DNA of 64,000 bases, taken from positions 1 through 64,000 of the forward strand of contig JAJBTU010000010.1 in assembly GCA_020860715.1 (NCBI GenBank). Direction: 5' to 3'. Shown here in pieces: positions 18,866-28,057 of this stretch. The position numbers and the translations under genes are program-made. The DNA comes from Clostridiales bacterium (lineage in GTDB: Bacteria > Bacillota > Clostridia > Lachnospirales > Lachnospiraceae). Numbering within the stretch: the first letter of the stretch is position 1; each line of letters starts with the position of its first letter. The notes under the pieces are model-generated. The model ran no database searches. It saw only the letters and a program-made list of their open reading frames with translations, and was not told the origin of the DNA.

Positions 18866-20104
18866 TTACGCTGCGTCTTCTGGAAGGCTTCCGGAGTGCG
18901 CCGCATGCTTTCCGCTCTGCGCCTTCTCCGGATACTGTCCTGCCGGGTACCAGAGGGAATCCAGATTTCTGCCGGAGAGGCGCTCGATTCCGCGCACTTC
19001 CTCCGCAAAATAGGCTTCCAGATACTCCCGCGTTTTCGGGAGCATTGCACTCTTATCTTCATCCGGCAGGAAACTCTCCTGACGCTTCCTGTCATAATAG
19101 CCTCTGAATTTTTTGTACGCATTCGGCAGCCAGTAGGGCAGAGCTGCAAACTCATAGAAGCCGTAGTGAAAGCCTTTGATGATCTGAAACCGCTTTGCAG
19201 CGCTGTCGGAAAACGCCCGCTCATTCCCTTCATTGGCCCGAATGGAATAATCAACGCTCTCATCCTCTCCAATGCCGATAAAATCAAACAGCTCCCGGCA
19301 GGCGGCTTTTTCATCCTGCACAAACTCTTCAAAAAAGACCAGACGGATATTCTCTTTCGGGAAAAAGTCAAGATATTCCTGAATACACGTAGAATAACAG
19401 CTCTGTGAAAACACCAGATATTTCAGACGTTTCCGCATGATCTGCCTTTCCTGCGCCGGATCGTCCAGAACCGAATGCACATAACGGTCAAACGCCTCCG
19501 CGTGGCCGTATTTCCGATCCTCCAAAACAGCGCCCTTCGGAAGAAATCCGCGCGCAAGGAAATACTTATATGAAGAATACGCACGATCCACCGGATTGCG
19601 CATCATAAATATCAGCTTTGTATCAGGTGAAAAATCACGGCAGATCTTTTTCGCGCATCCGGTAAACGTAAGCCCCGCGTTGATCTCCCCGCACCGACGC
19701 GTGTCGTCCGGCGCGATGTGGCCGTAATAGCGCCACTGATAATACCGCTGCCGTCCAATAAACCAGAGTCCCTGAACGCGATAGTACATCGGCTCCTTTA
19801 CATCACGGCAAAGCACGACCTCCCTGTGCTGCTTCAAAATCTCAAAAAGCGTTGTCGTCCCGCACTTCTGAAACCCCATACAAAGGAACTCCGGATTCCG
19901 CCGCGGATGGCGTTTCCGTCCGCCCTGATTCCGGCAGTCTGACGAAACGTGCTTCTCATCACGCTTTTTCCCCTGCTCCTGATCACGTTTTTCTGAATTC
20001 TCTGAATTGCATTCCATGCGATCCATATCGTTCATAGCGGTTCCTCTGATTCCGGCAGGTAACTGTGGAAAGACTGCCTTCCTCTTATTTCTCATTGTCA
20101 GCAA
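18866..20104 (-). CDS. Sulfotransferase domain protein (PAPS-dependent)
   Basis: 5'-PSB-like PEFLCMGFQKCGTTTLFEILKQH and 3'-PB-like KLIFMMRNPVDRAYSSYKYFL; charged N-terminal extension. Confidence 0.9.
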   Translation of the reverse strand: MLTMRNKRKAVFPQLPAGIRGTAMNDMDRMECNSENSEKRDQEQGKKRDEKHVSSDCRNQGGRKRHPRRNPEFLCMGFQKCGTTTLFEILKQHREVVLCRDVKEPMYYRVQGLWFIGRQRYYQWRYYGHIAPDDTRRCGEINAGLTFTGCAKKICRDFSPDTKLIFMMRNPVDRAYSSYKYFLARGFLPKGAVLEDRKYGHAEAFDRYVHSVLDDPAQERQIMRKRLKYLVFSQSCYSTCIQEYLDFFPKENIRLVFFEEFVQDEKAACRELFDFIGIGEDESVDYSIRANEGNERAFSDSAAKRFQIIKGFHYGFYEFAALPYWLPNAYKKFRGYYDRKRQESFLPDEDKSAMLPKTREYLEAYFAEEVRGIERLSGRNLDSLWYPAGQYPEKAQSGKHAAHSGSLPEDAA

Positions 20105-20152
20105 ACACGGCCGTCACAGTCAGGCCCAATATCCTGTTTTTAAAAGCGGATG

Positions 20153-20923
20153 TCACAGAAATGATTCCCACAGCATCATCAAGCCCAGGAGAAACAGCAC
20201 GATCCCTGTCACGCGGTTCGTCGTCTTATCCTTCATATGATTCGAAGCCGCCGCCGCCGCAAGCGCAGACACAAGCGTAAACACAATGCAGAGCAGCAGG
20301 GCCGGAATGTAGTCTGTGACATTTCCAAAGTAAAAATGGGAAACCGCACCGGTAAACGCAATAAAAGTCATTACAAACACACTTGTCCCGACTGCTGTTT
20401 TCAGATCATAGCGAAGGATCGTCGTCAGGATAAAGAGCATCATCATCCCGCCTCCGAGCCCCATAAATCCGCAGTAAAATCCGATCACGACGCCACAGAT
20501 CACCGAAAGTACCGGCCGGTATTTCTCAGGGATAAGAAGTCCCAGTTCCGCCTGTTTTGTCGCCGGAAAGAGGATAAAACGCAGACCCAGAAAAGTCGTA
20601 AATATAACGGAAAAACGCCCCATCTCCAGATCCGGCATATACTGCGAAAAATAACTTCCCAGAATGGTCATAAGAAGCACCGCAGCTACCATGATCGCTC
20701 CATGCTTCAGATCGAGGTTGTCATTCTTTTTATAAACAAAAGCGGAAAAAGCGGAAGCAAGCACATCCGAAGCGAGCCCGATCCCTACCGCCTCATACCA
20801 CGGAACTCCCAGAAACGTCACCAGCATCGGAACGATCGCCGTCGTCGCCGACATTCCGGCAAAGCCGGTTCCCAATCCCGCCGCAATCCCGGCGGCTGCA
20901 CAAACTGCAAGTAACCTGAACAT
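20153..20923 (-). CDS. TSUP (TauE/SafE) family transporter
   Basis: GIAAGLGTGFAGMSATTAIVPML..., YCGFMGLGGGMMMLFIL, multi-TM. Confidence 0.9.
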   Translation of the reverse strand: MFRLLAVCAAAGIAAGLGTGFAGMSATTAIVPMLVTFLGVPWYEAVGIGLASDVLASAFSAFVYKKNDNLDLKHGAIMVAAVLLMTILGSYFSQYMPDLEMGRFSVIFTTFLGLRFILFPATKQAELGLLIPEKYRPVLSVICGVVIGFYCGFMGLGGGMMMLFILTTILRYDLKTAVGTSVFVMTFIAFTGAVSHFYFGNVTDYIPALLLCIVFTLVSALAAAAASNHMKDKTTNRVTGIVLFLLGLMMLWESFL

Positions 20924-21165
20924 AACCTTTTATCCTTCAAACGTAAGCCTGATAGCCATAGTAATACAAACACTCCGTAATAACAAGAAACAGAGCATTA
21001 AAAAAATATTAAATCTGAATAAAATCCAAATAAATTCAAAACAATCTCTTAACTTTTCCAACAGTTATTATAAGGTCCCCGTCTCTTTTGTCAAGCAAAA
21101 AAAATGTGTCCTTCCTGCGCCGTCCCGGAAATAAATCCCTGCTTCATGAATGGCATCCAAAAGAA

Positions 21166-21420
21166 TCACCCCTTCATATGCAGATATTTCTCTCTTGTTG
21201 CCATCCCGCCGCGGATATGCCGCTCCAGCTTGTTCACATCCAGAACTTTTCGGACTTCCCGTGAAAGAGAAGGGCTGATCTCTTCGAGCCGGTCGACCAT
21301 ATCCTTATGTACCGTACTTTTGCTCACCCCATACTGCTTTGCCGCCTCCCTCACGGTTGCGCGGTTTTCAATAATATAGTCCGCAATGGTAAGAACCCTC
21401 TCTTCTATATACTCTTTCAA
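21166..21420 (-). CDS. spoIIID: Sporulation transcriptional regulator SpoIIID
   Basis: MKEYIEERVLTIADYIIENRATVREAAKQYGVSKSTVHKDMVDRLEEISPSLSREVRKVLDVNKLERHIRGGMATREKY. Confidence 0.96.
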   Translation of the reverse strand: MKEYIEERVLTIADYIIENRATVREAAKQYGVSKSTVHKDMVDRLEEISPSLSREVRKVLDVNKLERHIRGGMATREKYLHMKG

Positions 21421-21489
21421 GAAAAAACCCCCGAAACGACTTTTTAAAGTCTATTCGGGGGAATGAAAAAACAGACCTCTTCCCGGATC

Positions 21490-21915
21490 TTAAACCTCTT
21501 CATTTTGAGAATACAGCAAAAATTTCCCATAAGAAAGCAGATGCTGTTTTCCCTCCTCGTCAAGCCCTTCCAGCAGTTCCAGCATGCTGTTCTGCTCATC
21601 CGAAAGAGTCGGATCCGCCTGATATCCGGCATCCTCAAAAAATTCCGAAAGCGTAATGCCAAAGCCGGCGCAAATCTTTTCCAACGTTTGAAGAGACGGC
21701 GTCCTGACTCCCATTACATATCTCGAAATGTTGACTGGCAATACGCCGGAAAGCTGTGAAAGGCGGTATTTTGTAAGATGATATGTATTTAAAAGTTCTT
21801 TGATTCTCGGACCTGTGTATCCGTCGATCGTTTTCTGCCGTTTTAAAACAGGCTGCTGTTTTTTCAGAGCAGTATTCTCACGGTCAGGCTCCGCCGGGCA
21901 CTTCTTTTCCTTCAT
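21490..21915 (-). CDS. XRE-family HTH protein
   Basis: RIKELLNTYHLTKYRLSQLSGVLPVNISRYVMGVRTPSLQTLEKICAGFGITLSEFF. Confidence 0.85.
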   Translation of the reverse strand: MKEKKCPAEPDRENTALKKQQPVLKRQKTIDGYTGPRIKELLNTYHLTKYRLSQLSGVLPVNISRYVMGVRTPSLQTLEKICAGFGITLSEFFEDAGYQADPTLSDEQNSMLELLEGLDEEGKQHLLSYGKFLLYSQNEEV

Positions 21916-22040
21916 GCAGGCAATCCTCTCTTCCTTATTTCTTTATGTTATTTTAACTGTAATAAAGAAAATTGATTAGACTGCATTCCGGCTCATATAT
22001 GTGACCATCTGGCTACTATTTTTCAAAAAAGAAAACTGTG

Positions 22041-22550
22041 CTATCTTCTGTCCGTACGCGGCTGCTTTGATGTAAATGAAAACATAAAACGGATCTCGAG
22101 CAGCCCATTCTCATTCATCGTAAACCCGGTGCTTTCCGCCCCGCGAATCAGTTCCGCAAAAATCTCCTTCATCTCTCCCGAATCAGATGGCAGAATCATC
22201 AGCCGATCTGCGCAAAGCTGTATTTTCCCAAAAGTCGGCTCTGTTTCCACCACAATATCCAAAGGCGCCGCTTCTGCGAACTCCAGAGCGCGCTGACTCA
22301 ATATTTCAAACTCTTTCAGTCTTTCTCCATGGATGACCTGAAAATTATGTCTGCGATCCGTACCTGCCCTTTCTTCAATTTCCTGTGCTTTCAGGGCAGC
22401 TTCGCTTTCCTTTGAAATTCTCTCTTCATCCGTCAGTTCCATTCTCTCTTTCTCTGCCATCTGCTCTGCCCTTTCCCAGAGGGCTGCTTCCTCCGTATAA
22501 AACCTTTTTTCCATTCTCATATCCATTCTCCCTTTCCGCCGGCTCTGCAT
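22041..22550 (-). CDS. Hypothetical protein
   Basis: ORF with acidic coiled N-terminus, no family recognised; preceded by operator-like dyads. Confidence 0.55.
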   Translation of the reverse strand: MQSRRKGRMDMRMEKRFYTEEAALWERAEQMAEKERMELTDEERISKESEAALKAQEIEERAGTDRRHNFQVIHGERLKEFEILSQRALEFAEAAPLDIVVETEPTFGKIQLCADRLMILPSDSGEMKEIFAELIRGAESTGFTMNENGLLEIRFMFSFTSKQPRTDRR

Positions 22551-22555
22551 GTTTT

Positions 22556-22632
22556 GTATGCCGCAGGCTTACGTTTTATAGTCTATCAGAATCTGTTAAA
22601 ATCCACAATCCTAATGTATGCCAAAAGCATAC
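22556..22632. promoter_or_regulatory. Two operator-like 17-nt dyads, 60 nt apart
   Basis: GTATGC-CGCAG-GCTTAC (22556..22572) and GTATGC-CAAAA-GCATAC (22616..22632). Confidence 0.65.
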
Positions 22633-22671
22633 AGAAAACTGTTCAAAAGTTTACGGGGTACTGGTGATGAA

Positions 22672-22761
22672 ATGAATCAGAACACAATAAGAAAAAAAAT
22701 CGGTGAAGTAAGAAAAGACCGCGGCTGCAGCAGTGAAAAACAGGCGCTGCTCAGGAAATGA
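22672..22761 (+). pseudogene. Truncated XRE-like N-terminus (29 aa)
   Basis: MNQNTIRKKIGEVRKDRGCSSEKQALLRK*. Confidence 0.5.
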
Positions 22762-22829
22762 TCCGGAATCGTCCGTCCCTGTTTCAGCGCCTGTCGTCTG
22801 GTTCACGCAGGCTGTCCCGGAAGATAGCT

Positions 22830-23129
22830 TCAGGCATTTCCCTGCTCTTTTTCTCCCCGCAGATAGGGAGATTCGTAAGCCTCCCGCATAAGCCGCAATC
22901 CCATAGACATGCCATACCCGAAAATTTCCTTATTCTGTAAATCTTCGGAAACAGAAAGAAGATCACAAAGCTGCTCTACCATATCGTACTCTTCTCTGCC
23001 AAGCCTCTCTTCCAGTTTTTTCATCAGGGCATCTATCTCCTGATTTGTCTGTTCGTATTCCGGGCCGGCCGGCACGATCTGCTCTCCCGGATAGATTTTG
23101 CCGTCAAAGAGCGCATCCATAATGCTCAT
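22830..23129 (-). CDS. DUF6809-like protein
   Basis: MSIMDALFDGKIYPGEQIVPAGPEYEQTNQEIDALMKKLEERLGREEYDMVEQLCDLLS. Confidence 0.7.
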   Translation of the reverse strand: MSIMDALFDGKIYPGEQIVPAGPEYEQTNQEIDALMKKLEERLGREEYDMVEQLCDLLSVSEDLQNKEIFGYGMSMGLRLMREAYESPYLRGEKEQGNA

Positions 23130-23462
23130 CTTTTTCTCTCCTTTCGCATTTTTTCCATTTGTCCGAACGGTTCATCGGGATCAATCACAGGTCAAATATA
23201 GCACAACCCCTATCATTGTTCAAGCGTTTTTGTGATTTTCTCTTATTATCTGTGATGTATTTGTTCCATTTTCATCAAACCTTGCTCTCTTATCTGAGAA
23301 CAGGGAAAAAATCACGTAAAATCCGTATAAATTTTCTCCAGGGTTCCAAAATATACTATTATTTTTTCCATTTTGTGTTAAAATAAGAAAAAATAATCTG
23401 CCGCATAAAACAGGAACCGTTCAAACAGGCAGCAGAAGAATACTTCAGGAGGAAAAATCAAC

Positions 23463-24253
23463 ATGCCAGCAATCTATGCCCACGACCGATTTGGTACGGA
23501 CGTCCGGGAGCACATGAATGAGACCCTGAACAGCCTTACAAATCGTTTCGATCAGGCCTACCGGGAAGGGCTGCAGGGACCGGATATTTTCTTTTTTATC
23601 ACCCGTGGAATCATAACCGGGTACAGCGCTATGGTGTTCATCTCCATGAGACTGATGCGGCTCCTTTTTTCCGCCATGCACTGACTGTCGTCCGCAAATA
23701 CGGCCGCGACAGCCGTCAGTACGCCTATATTCTGGGCTACATCTGCCATTTCACGCTGGACAGTGAATGCCACCCTTATATCGAAAAACAAATTGAGCGA
23801 AGCGGCGTTGCGCATCTGGAGATTGAGGCCGAGTTTGAAAAATACCTGCTCCGTGAAGATAAAGAAGATCCGGTCGGTTTCCGCTCCGCAGATCTTGTTT
23901 TTACAGACGCGGACACAGCGTCTGCCATCGCGCCGTTTTTCCCTTCAATGGATGCGGACAAAGTGCGTTCCTCTCTTCGGAGCATGCGTTTTGTAAAAAA
24001 ACTCTTCCGGGCGCCAAACCCGGTAAAGCAGGGTGCGATTAATTCCATCATGAAGCTCATCGGACAATATCATGAAATGAACGGTCTGATGAACCAGCGA
24101 AAGGACAACCCGCTCTGTGAAGACAGCAGCCAGACGCTGCGCGATCTGTATGAAAACGCAGTTCCCCTTGCTGCGTCACTGCAGGAACAGTTCGATGAAT
24201 GCCTGCACACCGGGAAAAAACTGCCCGAGCGTTTCCACCGGAATTTTGAATGA
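23463..24253 (+). pseudogene. Zinc-dependent phospholipase C family protein, frameshifted
   Basis: Frame 1 MPAIYAHDRFGTDVREHM...REGLQGPDIFFF; -1 frame continues YHPWNHNRVQRYGVHLHETDAAPFFRHALTVVRKYGRDSRQYAYILGYICHFTLDSECHPYIEKQIE... Confidence 0.85.
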
Positions 24254-24270
24254 GAATGAGGATATAAACG

Positions 24271-25524
24271 ATGAACAATAATTATAACAGCGGCAATAAC
24301 AATAATCGGCTGACACGGCTTGAAATTTACTGGATTCTCTATGATGTAGGCAATTCCGCCTTCGTCCTGCTTGTCGCGACGATCGTGCCAATCTATTTTT
24401 ACTATCTGGCAGGTGAGGCAGGCATCAGTGAGGTGAATTATCTGGCCTTCTGGGGCTATGCGGCCTCCGTTGCCACCGTAGTGGTGGCTTTGATCGGTCC
24501 GGTGCTCGGCAGTATCGCGGACCGGCAAAATTATAAAAAGCCTCTGTTTACGGTCTGTATGATGGTCGGCGTCATTGGCTGTGCCGCGCTCTCCGTTCCC
24601 TCCTCGTGGATTGTCTTTCTCGCCGTTTTCGTGATCGCAAAAATCGGTTTCAACGCCAGCCTGATTTTCTACGATTCCATGCTCACAGATGTTACAACGG
24701 AAGACCGGCTCGATACAGTCTCCTCGAACGGCTATGCCTGGGGCTACATCGGAAGCTGTATTCCGTTCATCATCTCGCTCGTATTTGTACTGTTCTACGA
24801 TGCGATCGGCATCTCATTCCGGATGGCAATGACCATCGCTTTTGTCCTGAATGCCGCCTGGTGGCTGCTCGTCACACTGCCGCTTCTGAAAAATTACAGG
24901 CAGACGCATTTCGTCTCCGAAACACAGACCGGCAGTCTCTCAAGGCTTGGCCATACCTTTCTGGAAATTTTCAGGCAAAAAAATATATTTTATTATCTGC
25001 TCGCGTTCTTCTTTTTCATCGATGGCGTATATACCATCATCGACATGGCGACCGCTTATGGCAAAGCGCTCGGGCTCGATACCACCGGTCTACTTCTGGC
25101 GCTTCTCGTAACTCAGATCGTCGCTTTTCCATTTGCTCTGCTGTTCGGAAATCTCTCCAAAAAATTCCGCACCGACCAGCTCATTCAGTTTTGTATCGGA
25201 GCCTACACGTGTATCGCGCTCTTTGCGATTCAGCTGGACAAGCAGTGGGAATTCTGGCTGCTTGCGGTCTGTGTCGGTATGTTTCAGGGCGCTATTCAGG
25301 CTCTCTCCCGTTCCTATTTTGCAAAAATCATTCCGCCGGAAAAATCCGGAGAATATTTCGGTATCTATGACATTTTCGGTAAAGGAGCTTCTTTTATGGG
25401 TACCTTCCTTGTAGGCATCGTTGCTCAGCTTTCCGGGAACACCAACGCAGGGGTCTCCGTGCTGGCCGTTCTCTTCCTCATTGGATTTGTTCTGTTTGGC
25501 AAAGCTGCAAAGATGAACCGGTGA
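24271..25524 (+). CDS. MFS transporter, UMF1/Atg22-like
   Basis: EIYWILYDVGNSAFVLLVATIVPIYF..., NASLIFYDSMLTDVTTEDRLDTVSSNGYAWGYIGS. Confidence 0.92.
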   Translation: MNNNYNSGNNNNRLTRLEIYWILYDVGNSAFVLLVATIVPIYFYYLAGEAGISEVNYLAFWGYAASVATVVVALIGPVLGSIADRQNYKKPLFTVCMMVGVIGCAALSVPSSWIVFLAVFVIAKIGFNASLIFYDSMLTDVTTEDRLDTVSSNGYAWGYIGSCIPFIISLVFVLFYDAIGISFRMAMTIAFVLNAAWWLLVTLPLLKNYRQTHFVSETQTGSLSRLGHTFLEIFRQKNIFYYLLAFFFFIDGVYTIIDMATAYGKALGLDTTGLLLALLVTQIVAFPFALLFGNLSKKFRTDQLIQFCIGAYTCIALFAIQLDKQWEFWLLAVCVGMFQGAIQALSRSYFAKIIPPEKSGEYFGIYDIFGKGASFMGTFLVGIVAQLSGNTNAGVSVLAVLFLIGFVLFGKAAKMNR

Positions 25525-25641
25525 GCAGCACCATGCCAAACTGGCTGAACAATCAGCGCCATCAAACCGAACACCAAAAACCAAAAACCTGTAATTGGCT
25601 TTTATGTTGTTCAAAATAGATTCTCAGTTTGCTTTTCGTCA

Positions 25642-26265
25642 TCACTGGTTATCCTTCTTTCGTCTCAGAGCTTTCAGCAAGTCTTTCCTCGGCTCCGTCC
25701 CGGACGGAATGTTTTTCAGTCCCGGCATATGCCGCTGCAGCATCATCAAAGCCAAAATAACTGTAAGAATCCCCGCTTCATTCCCATAACAATAAAATGC
25801 CGGCAGGATAAACGCAGCGGGTATCAAAACAGCCCCAATCGGCAGATAATGACTAATTAATACCCCAATCAGTCCAATTATGCAGGCAAGCAATCCATAA
25901 CCGAAAGAAATACTAACCAGCGCAGCACAGGTACAGGCAACCCCTTTTCCTCCCCTGAACCGATGCCAGGCGGGGAAATTATGGCCCAGCACCGCCCCGA
26001 GTCCCGCATATGCAGCCGCAGTCGCTCCAAGATCTGAAAAAAGTATCATTCGGCAAAGCAGACACGGTACAAATGTCTTAAGCAAATCTCCTGCCAATAC
26101 CGCCATACCATATTTTACTCCGTATTGATTCACGATATTTGCCATTCCCGGATTACCGGTTCCTATATCAAAAACACTATTTCCGGAAATCCGTCTCGAG
26201 ACAACCTCCGCTGTCAGGAAATTACCAAACACATATCCAAGCAACAGGCTTATGAATCTGCTCAT
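25642..26265 (-). CDS. plsY: Glycerol-3-phosphate acyltransferase
   Basis: LLGYVFGNFLTAEVVSRRISG...IGTGNPGMANIVNQYG, LGHNFPAWHRFRGGKGVACTCAAL. Confidence 0.94.
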   Translation of the reverse strand: MSRFISLLLGYVFGNFLTAEVVSRRISGNSVFDIGTGNPGMANIVNQYGVKYGMAVLAGDLLKTFVPCLLCRMILFSDLGATAAAYAGLGAVLGHNFPAWHRFRGGKGVACTCAALVSISFGYGLLACIIGLIGVLISHYLPIGAVLIPAAFILPAFYCYGNEAGILTVILALMMLQRHMPGLKNIPSGTEPRKDLLKALRRKKDNQ

Positions 26266-26369
26266 TATGCATCACTGTCCTTTTTAAATCTTAAAAATAA
26301 TATCATTCTTGCCATCCATCCTGCAATCTGCTACACTGTCTATCAGGACCTCGGAAGGCGAAAGCAGAT

Positions 26370-26744
26370 ATGAATTATAAAGAATACATTTGGAACAAGG
26401 TACACAGCCTGTACTATCAGTATGATATGAACTGCGCACGGACAACGCTGACATGCCTGTCGGAACTGTATAATTTTCCGGTCAGTGAGGATGTTTACAC
26501 TGCAGCTATTGGAATGCATGGTGCCGGTGGTTACAGAGCACAGTGCGGTCTGATCGAAGGTGCGCTGATGTTTATCGGCCTGTACTTTTCCGCAGCGCAC
26601 ATGAGTGAAAAGAAAATTGTATCTATCTGCTATCAGTACGCCAGGGAATTTGAAACAACATTCGGTTCACTAATAAGCCTTTATTTCAAGGGCTCCCGGC
26701 GATCGAGAGATTTCATAATCCTGCATATTTCTTCCTGTCTCTGA
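26370..26744 (+). pseudogene. C_GCAxxG_C_C family protein, C-terminally truncated
   Basis: YDMNCARTTLTCLSELY...AAIGMHGAGGYRAQCGLIEGALMFIGLYF...FGSL then unrelated ISLYFKGSRRSRDFIILHISSCL*. Confidence 0.7.
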
Positions 26745-26749
26745 ACCAA

Positions 26750-26780
26750 AATGGTTCAAAATTGGTTCAGGATTGGTTCA
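26750..26780 (+). repeat. GGTTCA iteron array, left copy
   Basis: aATGGTTCAAAATTGGTTCAGGATTGGTTCA; GGTTCA at 26753, 26764, 26775 (11-bp period). Confidence 0.8.
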
Positions 26781-26801
26781 GACAGCCGTGCAGCCTGCCA
26801 T

Positions 26802-27188
26802 TCATGATTCCAGTGGCTTTTCCTCTACAAAAGCAGCGTCCTCTTCCGTTTTCAATAACCCTCGAAGCCAATTATATAGTTCCTCTGTCTCAGCCAACGC
26901 CTTTTTCACATGATACTCTTCGATGCAAAGCTCCTGTGAATATCAAATCTTTACCCCATATGGTGTTAGATCATCACACATTTCCATGTATCTGGAATCA
27001 ATTTCTACATATTCCTGAAGCATTTCCGCCAACAGTCCAAGATCATGTGTCTTTTTTATCGTCACACCGTAGGAAAACAAAACCCCTTTTAACAGTTTCT
27101 CTATTGACTGCTGGCAATGGTAACATATAATTTCCAGTGGTTTAGGATACATATTATCGTACAAATGCTTCGCTGTAAGGAAATCCAT
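26802..27188 (-). pseudogene. HEPN domain protein with in-frame TGA
   Basis: MDFLTAKHLYDNMYPKPLEIICYHCQQSIEKLLKG...DDLTPYGVKI*YSQELCIEEYHVKKALAETEELYNWLRGLL...*. Confidence 0.8.
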
Positions 27189-27211
27189 CTCCGCAAAGTC
27201 AAAGCATTCCT

Positions 27212-27526
27212 TTATTCTCCATAAAGTAAGATTCCCTCCTGTTTCACAATTTTCTCAAGCGTATTGCTCTGAGCTCTTCGGTCAAATGATGATTCATAAC
27301 CAACAACGATATCTACCGGGCGCTTTCTTACTCCTCTCAGCGATTTATATGCTCTTTGTGATAACTCAATTTTATCACCAGCATCATCAGGAACTACTAC
27401 ATAGAAATCATAGTCACTGTCATCATTATAAGTATCTTTCGCAAATGAACCAAATAAATAAACTCTTATCGGTCTCACTGTAGAACAAATCCGCTCTTTA
27501 ATCGCATTTATTTCATTATTAACCAT
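27212..27526 (-). CDS. MNT-type minimal nucleotidyltransferase
   Basis: VYLFGSFAKDTYNDDSDYDFYVVV; paired with HEPN gene. Confidence 0.93.
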   Translation of the reverse strand: MVNNEINAIKERICSTVRPIRVYLFGSFAKDTYNDDSDYDFYVVVPDDAGDKIELSQRAYKSLRGVRKRPVDIVVGYESSFDRRAQSNTLEKIVKQEGILLYGE

Positions 27527-27683
27527 TCACATTCACACCCTTTCTGTAATCTATCGGGTTCCTATTCACCATTTGCCTTGCAGAAACAATCCTGTATCTG
27601 AGATTACATACAAATACGCCGCTTTCTATGCCTTGATTCTAGCACAAAAAGCGGCGTATCACAACACCATTAAAAATTCTCAC

Positions 27684-27836
27684 TCATTCTCCATCTGCCT
27701 CACCATCACCTTCTTTCTTTTTCTTCTTAAACTTGCGCTCCTTCATCTTCTCCTGCAGGTTCCCGAACTCGCGTTGCTTCAATTCCCTGGTTACATCCGT
27801 ATAAATATCCATAGTAGTCTCTACATTTGCTGCCAT
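27684..27836 (-). pseudogene. C-terminal stub of a tyrosine recombinase/integrase
   Basis: MAANVETTMDIYTDVTRELKQREFGNLQEKMKERKFKKKKKEGDGEADGE*; matches the conserved integrase tail pattern (H)ANVETTMDIYTDVT; own AAGGAGG RBS. Confidence 0.75.
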
Positions 27837-27890
27837 AGTTCTGTTCCTCCTTCTTTGAATTGAATATGAATTTGTGCTATCGTTGCCGTG

Positions 27891-27968
27891 CTACTTTTTT
27901 GAACCATCTTTTCCTTTCAGCGTCTCCTTGAGGATCACCTCAACAATCACAATCAATATGTCCTCCAT
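27891..27968 (-). CDS. 25-aa hydrophobic peptide
   Basis: MEDILIVIVEVILKETLKGKDGSKK*, GAAGGAGGTGCCTATG RBS. Confidence 0.5.
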   Translation of the reverse strand: MEDILIVIVEVILKETLKGKDGSKK

Positions 27969-27990
27969 AGGCACCTCCTTCATAAAAGAT

Positions 27991-28020
27991 AAGAGCAGCC
28001 GAACGCAATCAGCTGCTCTT
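27991..28020. other. 9-bp perfect hairpin upstream of the small peptide
   Basis: AAGAGCAGC-cgaacgcaatca-GCTGCTCTT. Confidence 0.65.
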
Positions 28021-28057
28021 TCATGGTTATAATATACAACTGTATTTTCTGATTTCT

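Noticed and set aside
23589-23598. Programmed -1 ribosomal frameshift in the phospholipase-like gene
   Set aside because: Zero-frame codons are TTC TTT TTT ATC; the base before the two TTT codons is C, so a canonical X_XXY_YYZ heptamer is not met. A lost T or simple slippage is the more economical reading.
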